From Strigamia acuminata (Eukaryota > Arthropoda > Chilopoda > Geophilomorpha > Linotaeniidae): 64,000 nt of DNA. Each line of letters starts with the position of its first letter. Positions within the stretch are counted from its first letter, which is position 1. Position numbers and translations under genes: made by a program. The stretch spans positions 10,866,259-10,930,258 of the forward strand of contig OX442320.1 in assembly GCA_949358305.1 (NCBI GenBank), read 5' to 3'. The notes beneath the pieces were generated by a model, which was not told the DNA's origin, searched no databases, and worked only from the letters and a program-made list of their open reading frames with translations. Positions 23,961-34,711 of this stretch are shown here, one piece after another.

Positions 23961-24850
23961 TTTTATCTATTCCAGGGGCCTCGGAAATCCAAATTTCATC
24001 ACACTGAACCGAAATCAAAACCAAAAAAAATAAAGGTTCGTGCCGATTAATAATTTTCGCCGATCGGTTCGAATAAAAATACAACCGATCGGCGATAAAA
24101 AAAAAATATACACGTATATTAATATATCTCGGATGGTTAGTCGTTCGCGTCGTAAATACTTGAATGAAGTCACAATCGCTGACCTTATGATTTTATACAC
24201 ACAACATTTCCTGCAAAGTGAAGTGCATAAACTGATATTGCAGACATTCAATTATCACACCTGTCATTCTTATCTACAAATGTCAATTTCCCAACATTGA
24301 TAAATTTGATAAACAAACAATACGAACTATATAAATTCTTGACACATTTTGTGCAATAAAAAAAATATTTTTTCGACAAAAAAGTGCAAATTTCGACGAT
24401 TTTAGGCCGAAAAAGTGCGAAAAAATGCGTTTTAGGCGCAAAACGAGTGTTTTTTCGCGTTTTTTCGCGTTTTTTCGCATTTTCGGACGCGAGAGGGCGA
24501 GAATAAATGTGGAACGCGTCGAATGAACATCTGTTTACAGTTGATTAACATTATCGGCAAGATTAGCGCCCGATTTCTATCCTCCATTTTGCCAGTTTTA
24601 TAGATGTGCGGTCTTACCTGGTACTGGTTTTTGGTGGGCAAGGGACGAATCGCGTGTAGATTGGTCGAGTGACCGCTTCATTCATGGGTCTGTGGCTGTG
24701 TTCGGCGAGTGTCGAACGCGAGCAGGCTCGTTTAGAGACGCAGCTCCACTCTTGTTCTCTGCCTCAGGGCTAAAGTGTGGTGTAGCCACTCAGGGATATT
24801 GTAGGATTAGAATGAATTGCAGCAACAGGTAATATTGTTTACAACCTTAA
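23961..24850. other. Intergenic DNA with a possible minus-strand spliced exon
   Basis: No gene is recognised. On the minus strand a good donor, CAG followed by GTAAGAC, ends a stretch at 24618 whose upstream 170 bp have no low-complexity character. It could be a non-coding leader exon (of Wnt1, 6.5 kb away on the same strand) or of an unknown transcript. Evidence is only the splice motif and sequence complexity. Confidence 0.2.
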
Positions 24851-24859
24851 AGTGAACTA

Positions 24860-25230
24860 CTTTTTTTTTTATTATTTTTATTTACTTTTCTTATTTGGTT
24901 TTTCGTGCAAGTTTTTTTTGGTTCATAAATTTTTATTTTGGTTTTTTTTGGTTTTTTATTTTATTTTTGTTTTATTTTGGGTTTTTTGGTATTTTTTTGG
25001 TATTTTTTGGTATTTTTTTGTTTTTTTGGGTTTTTTTTGTTTTTTTTTGGTTTTTTATTTTATTTTGGTTTTATTTTGGGTTATTTTGGTATTTTTTTTG
25101 GTTTTTTTGGTGTTTTTTTTGTTTTTTGGTTTTTTTTTTGGTTTTTTGGGTTTTTTTTGGTATTTTTTTGTTTTTTTTGGATTTTTTTGGTTTTTTTTGG
25201 TTTTTTTGGGGTTGTTTGATGGTTTTGTTC
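24860..25230. repeat. T/G-only low-complexity tract
   Basis: Almost pure T and G on the plus strand, with GGTTTTTT and GGTATTTTTTT words. Three overlapping phenylalanine-rich open frames across it are artefacts. Confidence 0.9.
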
Positions 25231-26440
25231 AATATTTGTTGAGTAATTTGCAAGTGTTTGTGTGTTTTATTCTGGTATATGGTGATTAGGGTTAAAAGAG
25301 AGTTTTTTTATTTGGGTTTTTGTGTGCGTATGGATTGTTTGGAGGCTTTATTATTTTTGGCAGAATTGCAAAGGGAAATTGGAGGTTTAATGTGTGGATT
25401 TAGGGCTGGGAAGTGATTTTTTTGTTTGTTTTATTATAGTTGGAATTAAGCCTAAATTTCACCCTCAAATGTGCTGGATTTCGAATTTTTCGAGCTAAAA
25501 TCTCGAAAAAAATCTATTTTTACGCACAAAAACCTTTTAAAAGTTTAATTTTCTAACTTTTATGACAAAAATAAAATCAAAAATTGCCAATTTTAATGAA
25601 TTTTATGCCAAAAAAATTGAGAAATCCTCAAAATCTCCAAAATCCGACGAAAAAAATGACTAAAATCCTCAAAATCTCCAAAATCCGACGAAAAAAATGA
25701 CTAAAATCATCAAAATCGTGTAAATGAGGCCGAAAATAATGCAGAAAAAGGTTGCAAAAAAGGTTGGTTTAGTTTGAATAGGAATGTGATTGAAAAGAGA
25801 CATCAGTTGCATAATTTGGCAATTATTTGGCGAGTTTGCCGCTCGAGGTCACTGATACGAGAAAGGGGAAAGGTAGAAAAAAAGGTGGCCCATTTAGTTG
25901 ATTAGTCTATAAGCAAGTGCGCGTTAGCCCTATTACTCTCTCCATTCACCTGGGTGGGTGAAAGAATAGGTGAGGGGTATGTTCTCGAGCCCGTATTTCA
26001 CGCCAGTGTCACCCAGCAGGTGGCGCGGTTCAATGAGTGTGTTATTATCACTGGACTTTTCACTCGAGTTTCTCCCGTGTGCAGTTCGGGGGCGCAACGA
26101 TGATGCGTCTCGGCAGGCGTCCCTGGTTCCGTGACTGTGGTCCCCCTCCTGGAGGACCACCGACATGTTCGCCCCATTGTGCGCCTGTCACCAGATGAGG
26201 ACAAATGGCGCTCTTGTCAGTGCAAACGTTGCAGCAGAATTCTAGCTCTTCATTTTGTTGGGAAGGAAGACGACGGGCGAAAGGGAAAAGAACAGCAAAA
26301 AACACTTAAGATTATAGAGAGAGGCAAATTAGGGCGAACTCAACTCAAGCCCGGATGAAGATCCGTCCTGGTTTGTTGAATAATTCACTAAAGTCGATCG
26401 GAAATGACGAGGAAATAAGAAAATTCACCAGAAAAACGAA
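25231..26440. other. Intergenic DNA, no gene seen
   Basis: A short duplicated segment (TCAAAATCTCCAAAATCCGA at 25630 and 25671) is the only repeat. The stretch 25850-26350 is of higher complexity and GC content but has no convincing coding frame on either strand. Confidence 0.4.
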
Positions 26441-27240
26441 CTGAAATAGACAAAAACTCGGAAAAACAAATCAAAATACACAAAAACTCGGAAAAACAAA
26501 TCAAAATACACAAAAACTCGTAAGAATTCATCAAGAGTCACAAAAGTGAGTTAAAACTCACAAAAGTGAGTTAAAACTCACAAAAGTGAGCCAAAACTCA
26601 CAAAAGTGAGCCAAAACTCACAAAAGTAAGCCAAAACTCACAAAAGTGAGCCAAAACTCACATAAGTGAGCTGAAACTCACAAAAGTGAGCCAAAACTCA
26701 CATAAGTGAGCTGAAACTCACAAAAGTGAGCCAAAACACACAAAATAAACCAAAATTTACAAAAGTGAAATATAATTTGCCAAAATTTACAAAAATGAAA
26801 CATAATTTGCCAAAATTTACAGAAATGGAACATAATTTGCCAAAATTTACAAAATTGAAACATAATTTGCCAAAATTTACAAAAATGAAACATAATTTGC
26901 CAAAATGCAACATAATTTGCCAAAATGCAACATAATTTGCCAAAATGCAACATAATTTGCCAAAATGCAACATAATTTGCAAAATTTACAAAAATGAAAC
27001 ATAATTGGCCAAAATGTACAAAAATTAAACATAATTTGCCAAAATGCAACATAATTTGCCAAAATGCAACATAATTTGCAAAATTTACAAAAATGAAACA
27101 TAATTGGCCAAAATGTACAAAAATTAAACATAATCTACAAAAATGAACCAAAAATCACAAAAATGAACCAAAAACCACAAACATGACCCAAAAACCGCAA
27201 AAACAGACCAAAAACCACAAAAACAGACCCAAAACCACCA
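26440..27240. repeat. Two adjoining minisatellites, 20-bp and about 30-bp units
   Basis: First part: CACAAAAGTGAGCCAAAACT repeated about ten times. Second part: AACATAATTTGCCAAAATTT plus ACAAAAATGA, with an internal duplicated block (26990-27055 and 27075-27135). Confidence 0.9.
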
Positions 27241-28560
27241 ATTTTAATTTCCCAATGTCAAAAAATCCAAAAACAAAAACCCAAAAACACCAAAAACAAA
27301 AACAAAACGCAATCACCACCAAACCCCAAACCCAACCAACCACACTGGGAGGTCAACGTCTATTTAATTCATTCAAAACAAAAACCCAACCGACCACGAG
27401 TGCGAACCATCGGACGCGCACAAACACGACCAACTCGGGCTCCATGATGTATTTTTTAGCGTTTCCACTTGTTTGCACCCCGCCCCGTCTTGCCCGACTC
27501 TTCATCACCCCCTTGTGGTGGATTCCATCCAGAATGGTAATCATTAGTGACACGAAGCTCTAATATTTGCGGGTAATTACACCCACCAATTAATGCCCAA
27601 TTCCAGAGCGAGGTGGCGCGGCCGGCTTGAATCTAAATCACGAGACGGCGCGTGAGAAACGGAAGGCATTTGCTGTCACAGTCGACTCCTTCATTAACAT
27701 CTGATGGGCTGTAATCAAGAAACCGAACCATGTGCGCACTGTGTGGTCTCGCTTCCAAAACTCCTCACCAGACGGACTCGCGAATGGCCGAATCGCGCTT
27801 TTACACGCGTTTACGCCCGTTTACGCACTCCCGACGCTTTAGACAACCTTTGACATCCTTTTCCGCCGTTTTTCCACCCTCGCCGCCCCCGCGCACTAAT
27901 GGAAAATGGCGAAAAGCGGAGGAAATTGAGGGAAAAACGCGGAAATTGTTTGAAAAAAATGGATTTGCGCATCGCGGCTTTAACCTGCGAATACCTGAGT
28001 TAGGTGGGCTCGTTGGTGGCCCCCTGCGGTGGGTCTGTGGCCCCAGGGCACCGGCCCAGGCCCTGACAGCTTCGATGGATGAAAATGTTATAGCAGACGC
28101 TCACAATGACAGCTCAGAGCTCGCCATCCCCCCTCCGCCTTTTATTGGGGCCCCGGAATTACAAGTTAATTTATATTTGGGTCAAACAACAACAAAAACG
28201 GACGGGCCGCCATTTTTTTTTTTTTTTTTTTTGGTTTTTTTTTTTTTGGATTTTTGCGAAAACACCTGTCGCGAGTCGCCGCTTTTTCTCACCAGTTGTC
28301 GCGCGCGGAGCTGTTGTCAGTGGACAAATTGAAATATTAAACACGGGGGGGTCGGTCTGTAATTGAAGCTTAGTCGGTGGCGTAATAGTTAGCTTGCATC
28401 TCACCCGAGACGCTAATGGCGACCCCTGGACGTGACTGGAATGCCCGGTCGCCCTTCCCATCCCCGCCACCTCTTTTCTCCACACACCCCCAGCGGCCCC
28501 CCCTTCCCCCCTCCACACTTCACGCGATACTTGTTCGTTGCGCCGTCGGGGGGCCCCGAA
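27241..28560. other. Intergenic DNA, no gene seen
   Basis: Mixed-complexity DNA. A 200-codon plus-strand frame at 27730-28332 has no recognisable family, no supporting splice context, and ends in homopolymer T, so I do not call it. Confidence 0.4.
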
Positions 28561-29345
28561 TATCGATAATCGAAAAAAAACAAAATGGCAGTCTTTGTTT
28601 ATATTTTTCCATTTGAAAAAAAATTTAAAATTTTTTTTTTAAAATGGGTCGGCGGCCATTTTTTTTAATATACTAATTCGTTTAGATTTTTGGTTATGTC
28701 GATAATCGAGATAAAAAACAAAATGGCCGACTTTGTTTATATTTTTCTGTTTGAAAAATATTGAAAAATGTTTTTTTTAATGGGTCGGCGGCCATTTTTT
28801 TGTGTATTAATTTGTGTAGATTTTTGGTAATGTCGATAAATAATCGAAAAAAAACAAAATGGCCGACTTTGTTTAAAAACGGTTTCCAATTGAATTTTTT
28901 TTAAAATAGGTTGGCGGCCATTTTTTTGTTTCTTCATTCGTGTAGATTTTTGGTTGTGTCGATAATCGAGATAAAAAACAAAATGGCCGACTTTGTTTAA
29001 AAACGGTTTCCAATTGCAAACAAAATGCGGAGATCGGCTGCCATTTTTTTTTAAATATATATATATTAATTCGTGAAGATTTTTGGTTTAAAAAAAAAAC
29101 AAAATGGCCGGCTTTGTGTAAACGGTTTCCAATCGAATTAAGAATTAAAAACTAAAAAAAAAAATAAGGGGGTCGACGGCCATTTTTTTTTTTGGTAAAT
29201 TAATTCATGTGGATTTTGTTTATGTCGACATCCGATCAAAAACCAAAATGGCCGACTTTGTTTACATTTTGTCCAATTTCAATTTTTTAATTGAAAAAAA
29301 AATTTTTTTTTTGTTTAAAAGGGGTCGGCGGCCATTTTTTTTTTT
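28560..29345. repeat. Tandem array of about 130-bp units with paired GCCAT words
   Basis: Six units. Each has CAAAATGGCCGACTTTG near its left end and the oppositely oriented GGTCGGCGGCCATTTTTTT near its right end, with GATAATCGA and TTTTTGGTTATGTCGA between. The two words are roughly inverted copies, so each unit is a loose palindrome. It lies 1.7-2.5 kb upstream of Wnt9. Confidence 0.85.
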
Positions 29346-30060
29346 TTTTTTAGGAATTAATTTATGTGTGTTTTTTCTTATTTTTTATTTTGGACACAAA
29401 ACCTTGTTGTAATAAAGTAAGCCGAATCCGGGTGGGCTCGTGGCACCCCTGTCGACCACCCTCCCCCCTACCGGTGGAGGTGCTCAGCACCTGGGCTGAG
29501 AGTAATGAAGAGAAGTACCTGACAGAATAATTAGCTGTGAGTGTAGAATGCATTCTTTGTATGCGGTGCACTCAAGCGGGAAGAAGGCGAACTAATGGAG
29601 AGGAAGGATAGGGTTAACGATGCTACGCCCTCTCAACTATGTGGGCCTTGACTGCAAGGTCGGCGCCATTTTGATTTAGGAGGGTATTAAAAAGCATTAA
29701 AAAAATAATTTGTTCGGATTGGATTTTTCGCGTTTTTTTCCGTTTTTTTTTTTTTTTGTTTCGGGTTTTTTTTTGGGGGTTGGAGTGATAAACAATAAAA
29801 ATGATAAGAATGTTAAGTGATGATAACAATGATGGGGGAAATAGATGAGTGGAATGAATAAATAGAATGAAAGATGGATGGATGGATGGCGATGAATTTT
29901 TTTTTTTTAATTTTTTTTTATTGTATGAAAAAATCAAAATGGGGGATTTTTTTTTTTTTTTTTTTGGTTTTGATTTTGTTTTAGAAATAGAGAAATGGCG
30001 TCGTTTTTTTTTTTGTTTTCTTTTTCTATTTTATTTTTGTTTATTTTGTTTTTAAAAAAT
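29346..30060. other. Intergenic DNA, no gene seen
   Basis: Contains a 15-nt palindrome, AGGTGCTCAGCACCT (about 29477), inside a GC-rich 130-bp island, then AT-rich and homopolymer DNA. No coding frame or RNA gene is convincing. Confidence 0.4.
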
Positions 30061-30740
30061 AGTTTTGTTTCGATTGTAAAAAAAAAACAAATGGAGTCGA
30101 TTTTATTGGTTTCTAAAGGATTTTTTATTTTGAGAAATTTTTTATGCACAGAAAAACAAAATGGAGTCGTTTTTATTGGTTTCTAAAGGATTTTTTATTT
30201 TGAAAAAGTAAATTTTATTACTTTTTTAAGATTATTTTATATTTAAAAAAAAATACTTTTGTTGCTAAAAACCAAAATGGAGTCGATTTTATTACTTTTT
30301 TGAGGATTATTTTATACAAAAATTACTTTTCTTGCAAAAAAAACAGTATGGAGTCGATTTTATTGGTTTTTGAAGGATTTTTTTGTTTAAAAAAATAGCT
30401 TTGTTTCAAAAAACAAAATGGAATCGATTTTATTGCTTTTTAAAGGATTTTTACTTAAAAAATAGCTTTGTTGCAAAAAAAAAAAAAAAATGGAGTAGAT
30501 TTTATTACTTTTTTGAGGATTATTTTATACAAAAATTACTTTTCTTGCAAAAAAAAACAATATGGAGTCGATTTTATTACTTTTTTTAGATTATTTTATA
30601 TAAAAAAAATACTTTTGTTGCTAAAAACCAAAATGGAGTCGATTTTATTACTTTTTTAAGGATTATTTTATACGAAAAAATACTTTTCTTGCAAAAAAAA
30701 AACAATATGGAGTCGATTTTATTCAGTTTTTAAAAAAAAA
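30060..30740. repeat. Tandem array of about 72-bp units (CAAAATGGAGTCG)
   Basis: Nine units, each with a CAAAATGGAGTCGATTTTAT block followed by TACTTTTTTGAGGATTATTT and an A tract. The array ends 300 bp before the Wnt9 start codon. Its core resembles that of the arrays at 28560 and 32160, although the rest of the unit is different. Confidence 0.85.
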
Positions 30741-31040
30741 ATTTTTTTAGATGTAAAAACCCATTGTTTTATTATTATTATACAATTGTTTGAAACATAG
30801 CATCAAATTAAAAAAAAAAAAAAAAATAAAGTGAAGTGAACATTACACGAGTCCAAAATGGCAGAACGAGACAAAAATGTTTTTGTTTCGTCCGTGCCGA
30901 GATGAAAACATTGACTAACACAATAAAGGCGGGGATGGGAGGATCGAGAGTCATTCGGTACATAGTTCATTATTTCACATTAAAACTGATTTGCGATCAT
31001 CACTCACTCAGGCTGGCAAAATAAGGAATAGAAATTGGCA

Positions 31041-33589
31041 ATGCGAACTCTTCTTCCTTTACTATTCTTATTCACTTGTCCGATCCCGCTCGATGCCTAC
31101 TTCGGGTAAGTGACAACCCCTCGCCCGCGCAACACGCTCGCTCGCCCGCCCGACGCCCGTCGCATCTCCGTGCACCTCACGCGCATTTTCCCGTTCCAGA
31201 CTCACTTCAGCGCACAAGTATTCCAACAACAGCATGACGCGCCGCACGCTCTGCACTTCGCTCGGACTCAGAGGTCGGCAATTCAAAAACTGCAAATCGT
31301 CGCCGAAAGTGTCGAAAACATTAGCCGAAGCGATGGAAATGAGCCGCCGCGAATGCACGCATTTATTCCGGCACGAGCGCTGGAATTGCGACTACAACGA
31401 GACTTACAGGACCCAACTAATTACAAAAGGTTAGACGGCTTTGCTGCGCGGTTTTGGCGGGAGGAGAGCGCTCTCCTCCCGCGTGGAAAATCACAATCGC
31501 CGTCGAATTTAAAAAAATATATTTTTTAACACGGAAATGTCAACTGATGATGACATTGTTTGTTTATAATATTTACAACGTGGAGTTTCGCCCGAAAAGT
31601 AAAGAAAAGGGGAAAATCGCACCCATTGTATCCGATTTTTTTTAAAACTCTTTGACGCCCAATTGTAAACAATTCTTTTCTTTTGTAGATTTTAAAGAGA
31701 GCGCATTTTTGTTCGCTTTGTCGGCGGCGAGTCTGGTGCATTCGGTCGCCCGGGCGTGCGCGGAAAAGGCGTTCAGCAGCCGGTGCAGGTGCTACGAGGC
31801 GCCGACGTTGCAGCAGCGCCGGCGGAATTTGAAGCACGACGTGTGCGACGCAAATTTGCCGTTCGCCGTGCGATATGTTCGTCGGTTCCTGACGCAGCAG
31901 CACGCGGGGAGCGACGCGCACTCTGCGATCGTTCGGCATAATGTTTATGTCGGGATTGAGGTGAGTGGTGGAAATTGGTCGTTGATTTTCCCGTGGGAGC
32001 GCGAATTAGGTTTTTAGATAAGAATCAAAGATGGCACTCGGTCCATCCCTCTTGTGACACCACCCGCCCCCTGACGTCCATTTGCCACTTTTACACCCCA
32101 TCCGACATACCTGTGAATGTTTTTTCCGCGGGTAAAGCACATTAGGAATTTTTTTTTTTTTTTTTTTTTTTTTTTTGGGAAAAAACAAAATGGTGGGTAA
32201 GTGCGCCTTTAAGGTTGGGGAAAAATAGTTTGATTGATAAGTGGATGTTAAATTTTTTTTTTTTTTTTTAAATTAAAATTTAGAATGTTTTTATCATAAA
32301 ATGTGGAAAAAATATTTTATTTTTTAAAAAAACAAAATGGCGGTTAAGTGCTGGGACGAGTTGTTGAATGTGGCAATTGGGGGTTTAAAAAGTGGGAGGT
32401 TTTGTGGTTTTTTCTAATAAATTTGAGAATATTTTTTAGTTTAAAAAATAAAAAACAAAATGGCGGATTGGAGAGTGTTTATTGTTTATGGCATGTGATA
32501 ACTAGATGTTTTTTTTAAATGGATTTTTGAAATTTAAAATATTTTCTGGAAAAATTAAAGAAAAAAAAATTTTTTTAAACATAAAAAACAAAATGGCGGG
32601 TTAGTGCGCCATTTATATTGAGAAAAAATACTTCAACTGACAAGTGGATGTTAAAAAAAATTTTTTTAATAAATTTAAAATTCAGAATATTTTTATCAAA
32701 AAATGTGCAAAAAATATTTTTTTTTCTAAAAAAACAAAATGGCGGTTAAGTGCGACCTTAATATCGAGGAAACTTACTCCAACCAGTTGAAATTTTTCTT
32801 AAACTATTCAAAATTCAAAATACTTCATAAAAAAAATTACAAAACAATTTTTTTTTCCCTTCAAAAAACCAAAATGGCCGTCGACTTCGCCCGTAACGTG
32901 ACCCTTATCGCCCCACCCGCCAACAAGGTGTCGAAATCTCCCCATCTAATCGCGTTATAAACCCGATGTCATCCGCACTAATACCATCAAACATGCACGT
33001 GATTATCACGTGATTTGCACCGAAAAGGTGACACCCGGTCACCCGACACCCGCCCGGATGAAACTCCGTGGGAACCCGCGCCCGATCGCCCCGATCGCCC
33101 CGCGAAGCCTCAATTGCAATTTTTCTTGCATTTTCTCTGCAGGCCGTCATCGACTCCAACACAACAACAAACGAGTGCCCGTGGAGCGTCTACGGCGCAC
33201 AGTTGTGCGCACGCGACGAATCGCTGCTCAGACTCAAACTCGCGCCGTTCCGCACCGTGAGCAAACGGCTGAAAAAGTCGTACAAACACGCGCAGATGGT
33301 GCGCACCAACAATAACAAAGTGCACGGGCTCAAGCGCCTTACGCGCGCGCGACTCGCGTACGGCGCCGAGTCGCCGGATTTCTGCACCAGGTCGCGCTAT
33401 TCGCCCGGAACGAGCGGCAGGATTTGTCGGAATCACAAGAGCTGTGCGCGGATTTGCTGCAGCTCGAATTACGCCGAATATCAGACGGAAAAACGCACTT
33501 TTTGTTGCCGGATGGAGATAAGCGGCTGCTGCAAACCCGTGTGCGTGAAAAAGTGCGAAAAACTAAAACGGATGTATCGTTGCAGGTGA
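31041..33589 (+). CDS. Wnt9: Divergent Wnt9 lacking the lipid-hairpin motif
   Basis: Four exons, 31041-31105, 31200-31429, 31689-31960 and 33143-33589, encode 337 residues. The signal peptide (MRTLLPLLFLFTCPIPLDA) joins YFGLTSA, matching the YFGLTG start of vertebrate WNT9A/B. Also diagnostic: FRHERWNC, KESAFLFALSAASLVHSVARAC, AHN-type HNVYVGIEAV, APFR, and SPDFC...SRYSPGTSGRIC. The intron between HNVYVGIE and AV is at the position used in Wnt6 and other Wnts, so no exon is missing there. Yet where other Wnts have CKCHGVSGSC, this protein reads ECPWSVYGAQLC and two of four cysteines are gone. The index-finger WCC is GCC. The C-terminal cysteine pattern otherwise persists. The gene is a functional-looking but fast-evolving Wnt9. 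Identity as Wnt9 is confident; its signalling mode is not. Confidence 0.88.
32160..32885. repeat. Tandem array of about 140-bp units in Wnt9 intron 3
   Basis: Six units headed by AAACAAAATGGCGGTTAAGT followed by GCG, with AT-rich filler (TTTAAAATTCAGAATATTTT). It fills most of the 1.2-kb intron that precedes the aberrant last exon. Confidence 0.85.
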
Positions 33590-33867
33590 AAAACGTGCGA
33601 AAAACGTGTGGTTTCAGTTTCGGGTCGTTTGCTCGTTTTGGCGCTAGATGGCGCTAACTCGCGGCGGTTTTTCACGTTTTTTTTTGTTTTTTGTTTTAAT
33701 TTTATTGTGTAAATATGGTGGATGGAGGAATTTGGTGGAATGAGTGTAAATTGTAACGATTACATAAATTTTTTTCGTTTTTTTTTTATTTTTTTTATTT
33801 TAATTTTTTGAATTAACGTTGAGTTGTGCGACGCCAATTTGATTCGATTAACCGATGAATTTACGGT

Positions 33868-34667
33868 ATGCAGCGCCCGGTTCTTTCCCACCGCACACAT
33901 CTCGTTGTTTTAACGTTATTTTTAAGCGTAACGTTAACGGGATGTCGACTGACAGGTACGTAAACACAAATTTGAATTTTTTTACGCAATTTTTTATTTT
34001 TTTGCGTTATTTTTACGTTTTTTTTGCGCAATTTTTGCGTATTGTTGAGTTTTCGTGATTTTTTTGTATTGTTTTGAATTAATTTTTCGTTTTTCATTGT
34101 AAAACGATAAATCTTAGTTGGAATGGCCAATTGGCGATCATTATTTATGTAACGCGTTACAAGGTCGACGATTTCCTTTTTATTTTCTATGTAGGTCAGT
34201 TTCCGGCGCCGGCGCGAATAGTGTGCGCAGACGGCAAGTTGGTTCGTTCTGCGCAGGTTTGCGACGGTGTGTTGGACTGCGTGGACGGGGCGGATGAAAA
34301 CAACTTCACGCTGTGCGACACGAAGCCGCGGGTTTGCACCAGAGAGGAATTTACGTGCGCGAATCAGAAATGCGTGCCAATTGCGACGCAATGCAACAGA
34401 GAAGACGATTGCGGCGACTGGAGCGACGAGTTGGGCTGCAGTACGTATTCGGCGCGCTTGGTTAGGTTAGGTTAGGTTAGCCACAGCTGCCGATGTTGCT
34501 AGGCGACCGATTTGTCAGGGTAACCGTGGTGTGGCGAAGGAGAAGTCAAATTTTGCAAGCCTGTTGATGTTTGTTTGTGTGTTGGGATTTGATGTTTTTG
34601 TGGTTAACGGCGCCATCTAACGATCAATTATCTAAGTAAAAAATAAAAAATGGCTCCTGTCTAATAT

Positions 34668-34711
<44 letters not shown>

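Noticed and set aside
27730-28332. 200-codon plus-strand open frame
   Set aside because: Composition is arbitrary, no domain or splice context is seen, and it runs into a homopolymer T tract.
33143-33589. Wnt9 as a dead pseudogene
   Set aside because: All four exons splice in phase, no stop or frameshift is present, and the C-terminal cysteine pattern and SPGTSGR block are retained.
33580-33870. Wnt9 splicing into gene A through the CAG/GTGAAA at its stop codon
   Set aside because: The donor would leave two bases (phase 2) while gene A exon 2 needs one (phase 1), and gene A has its own good signal-peptide exon. The stop is where Wnts normally end.
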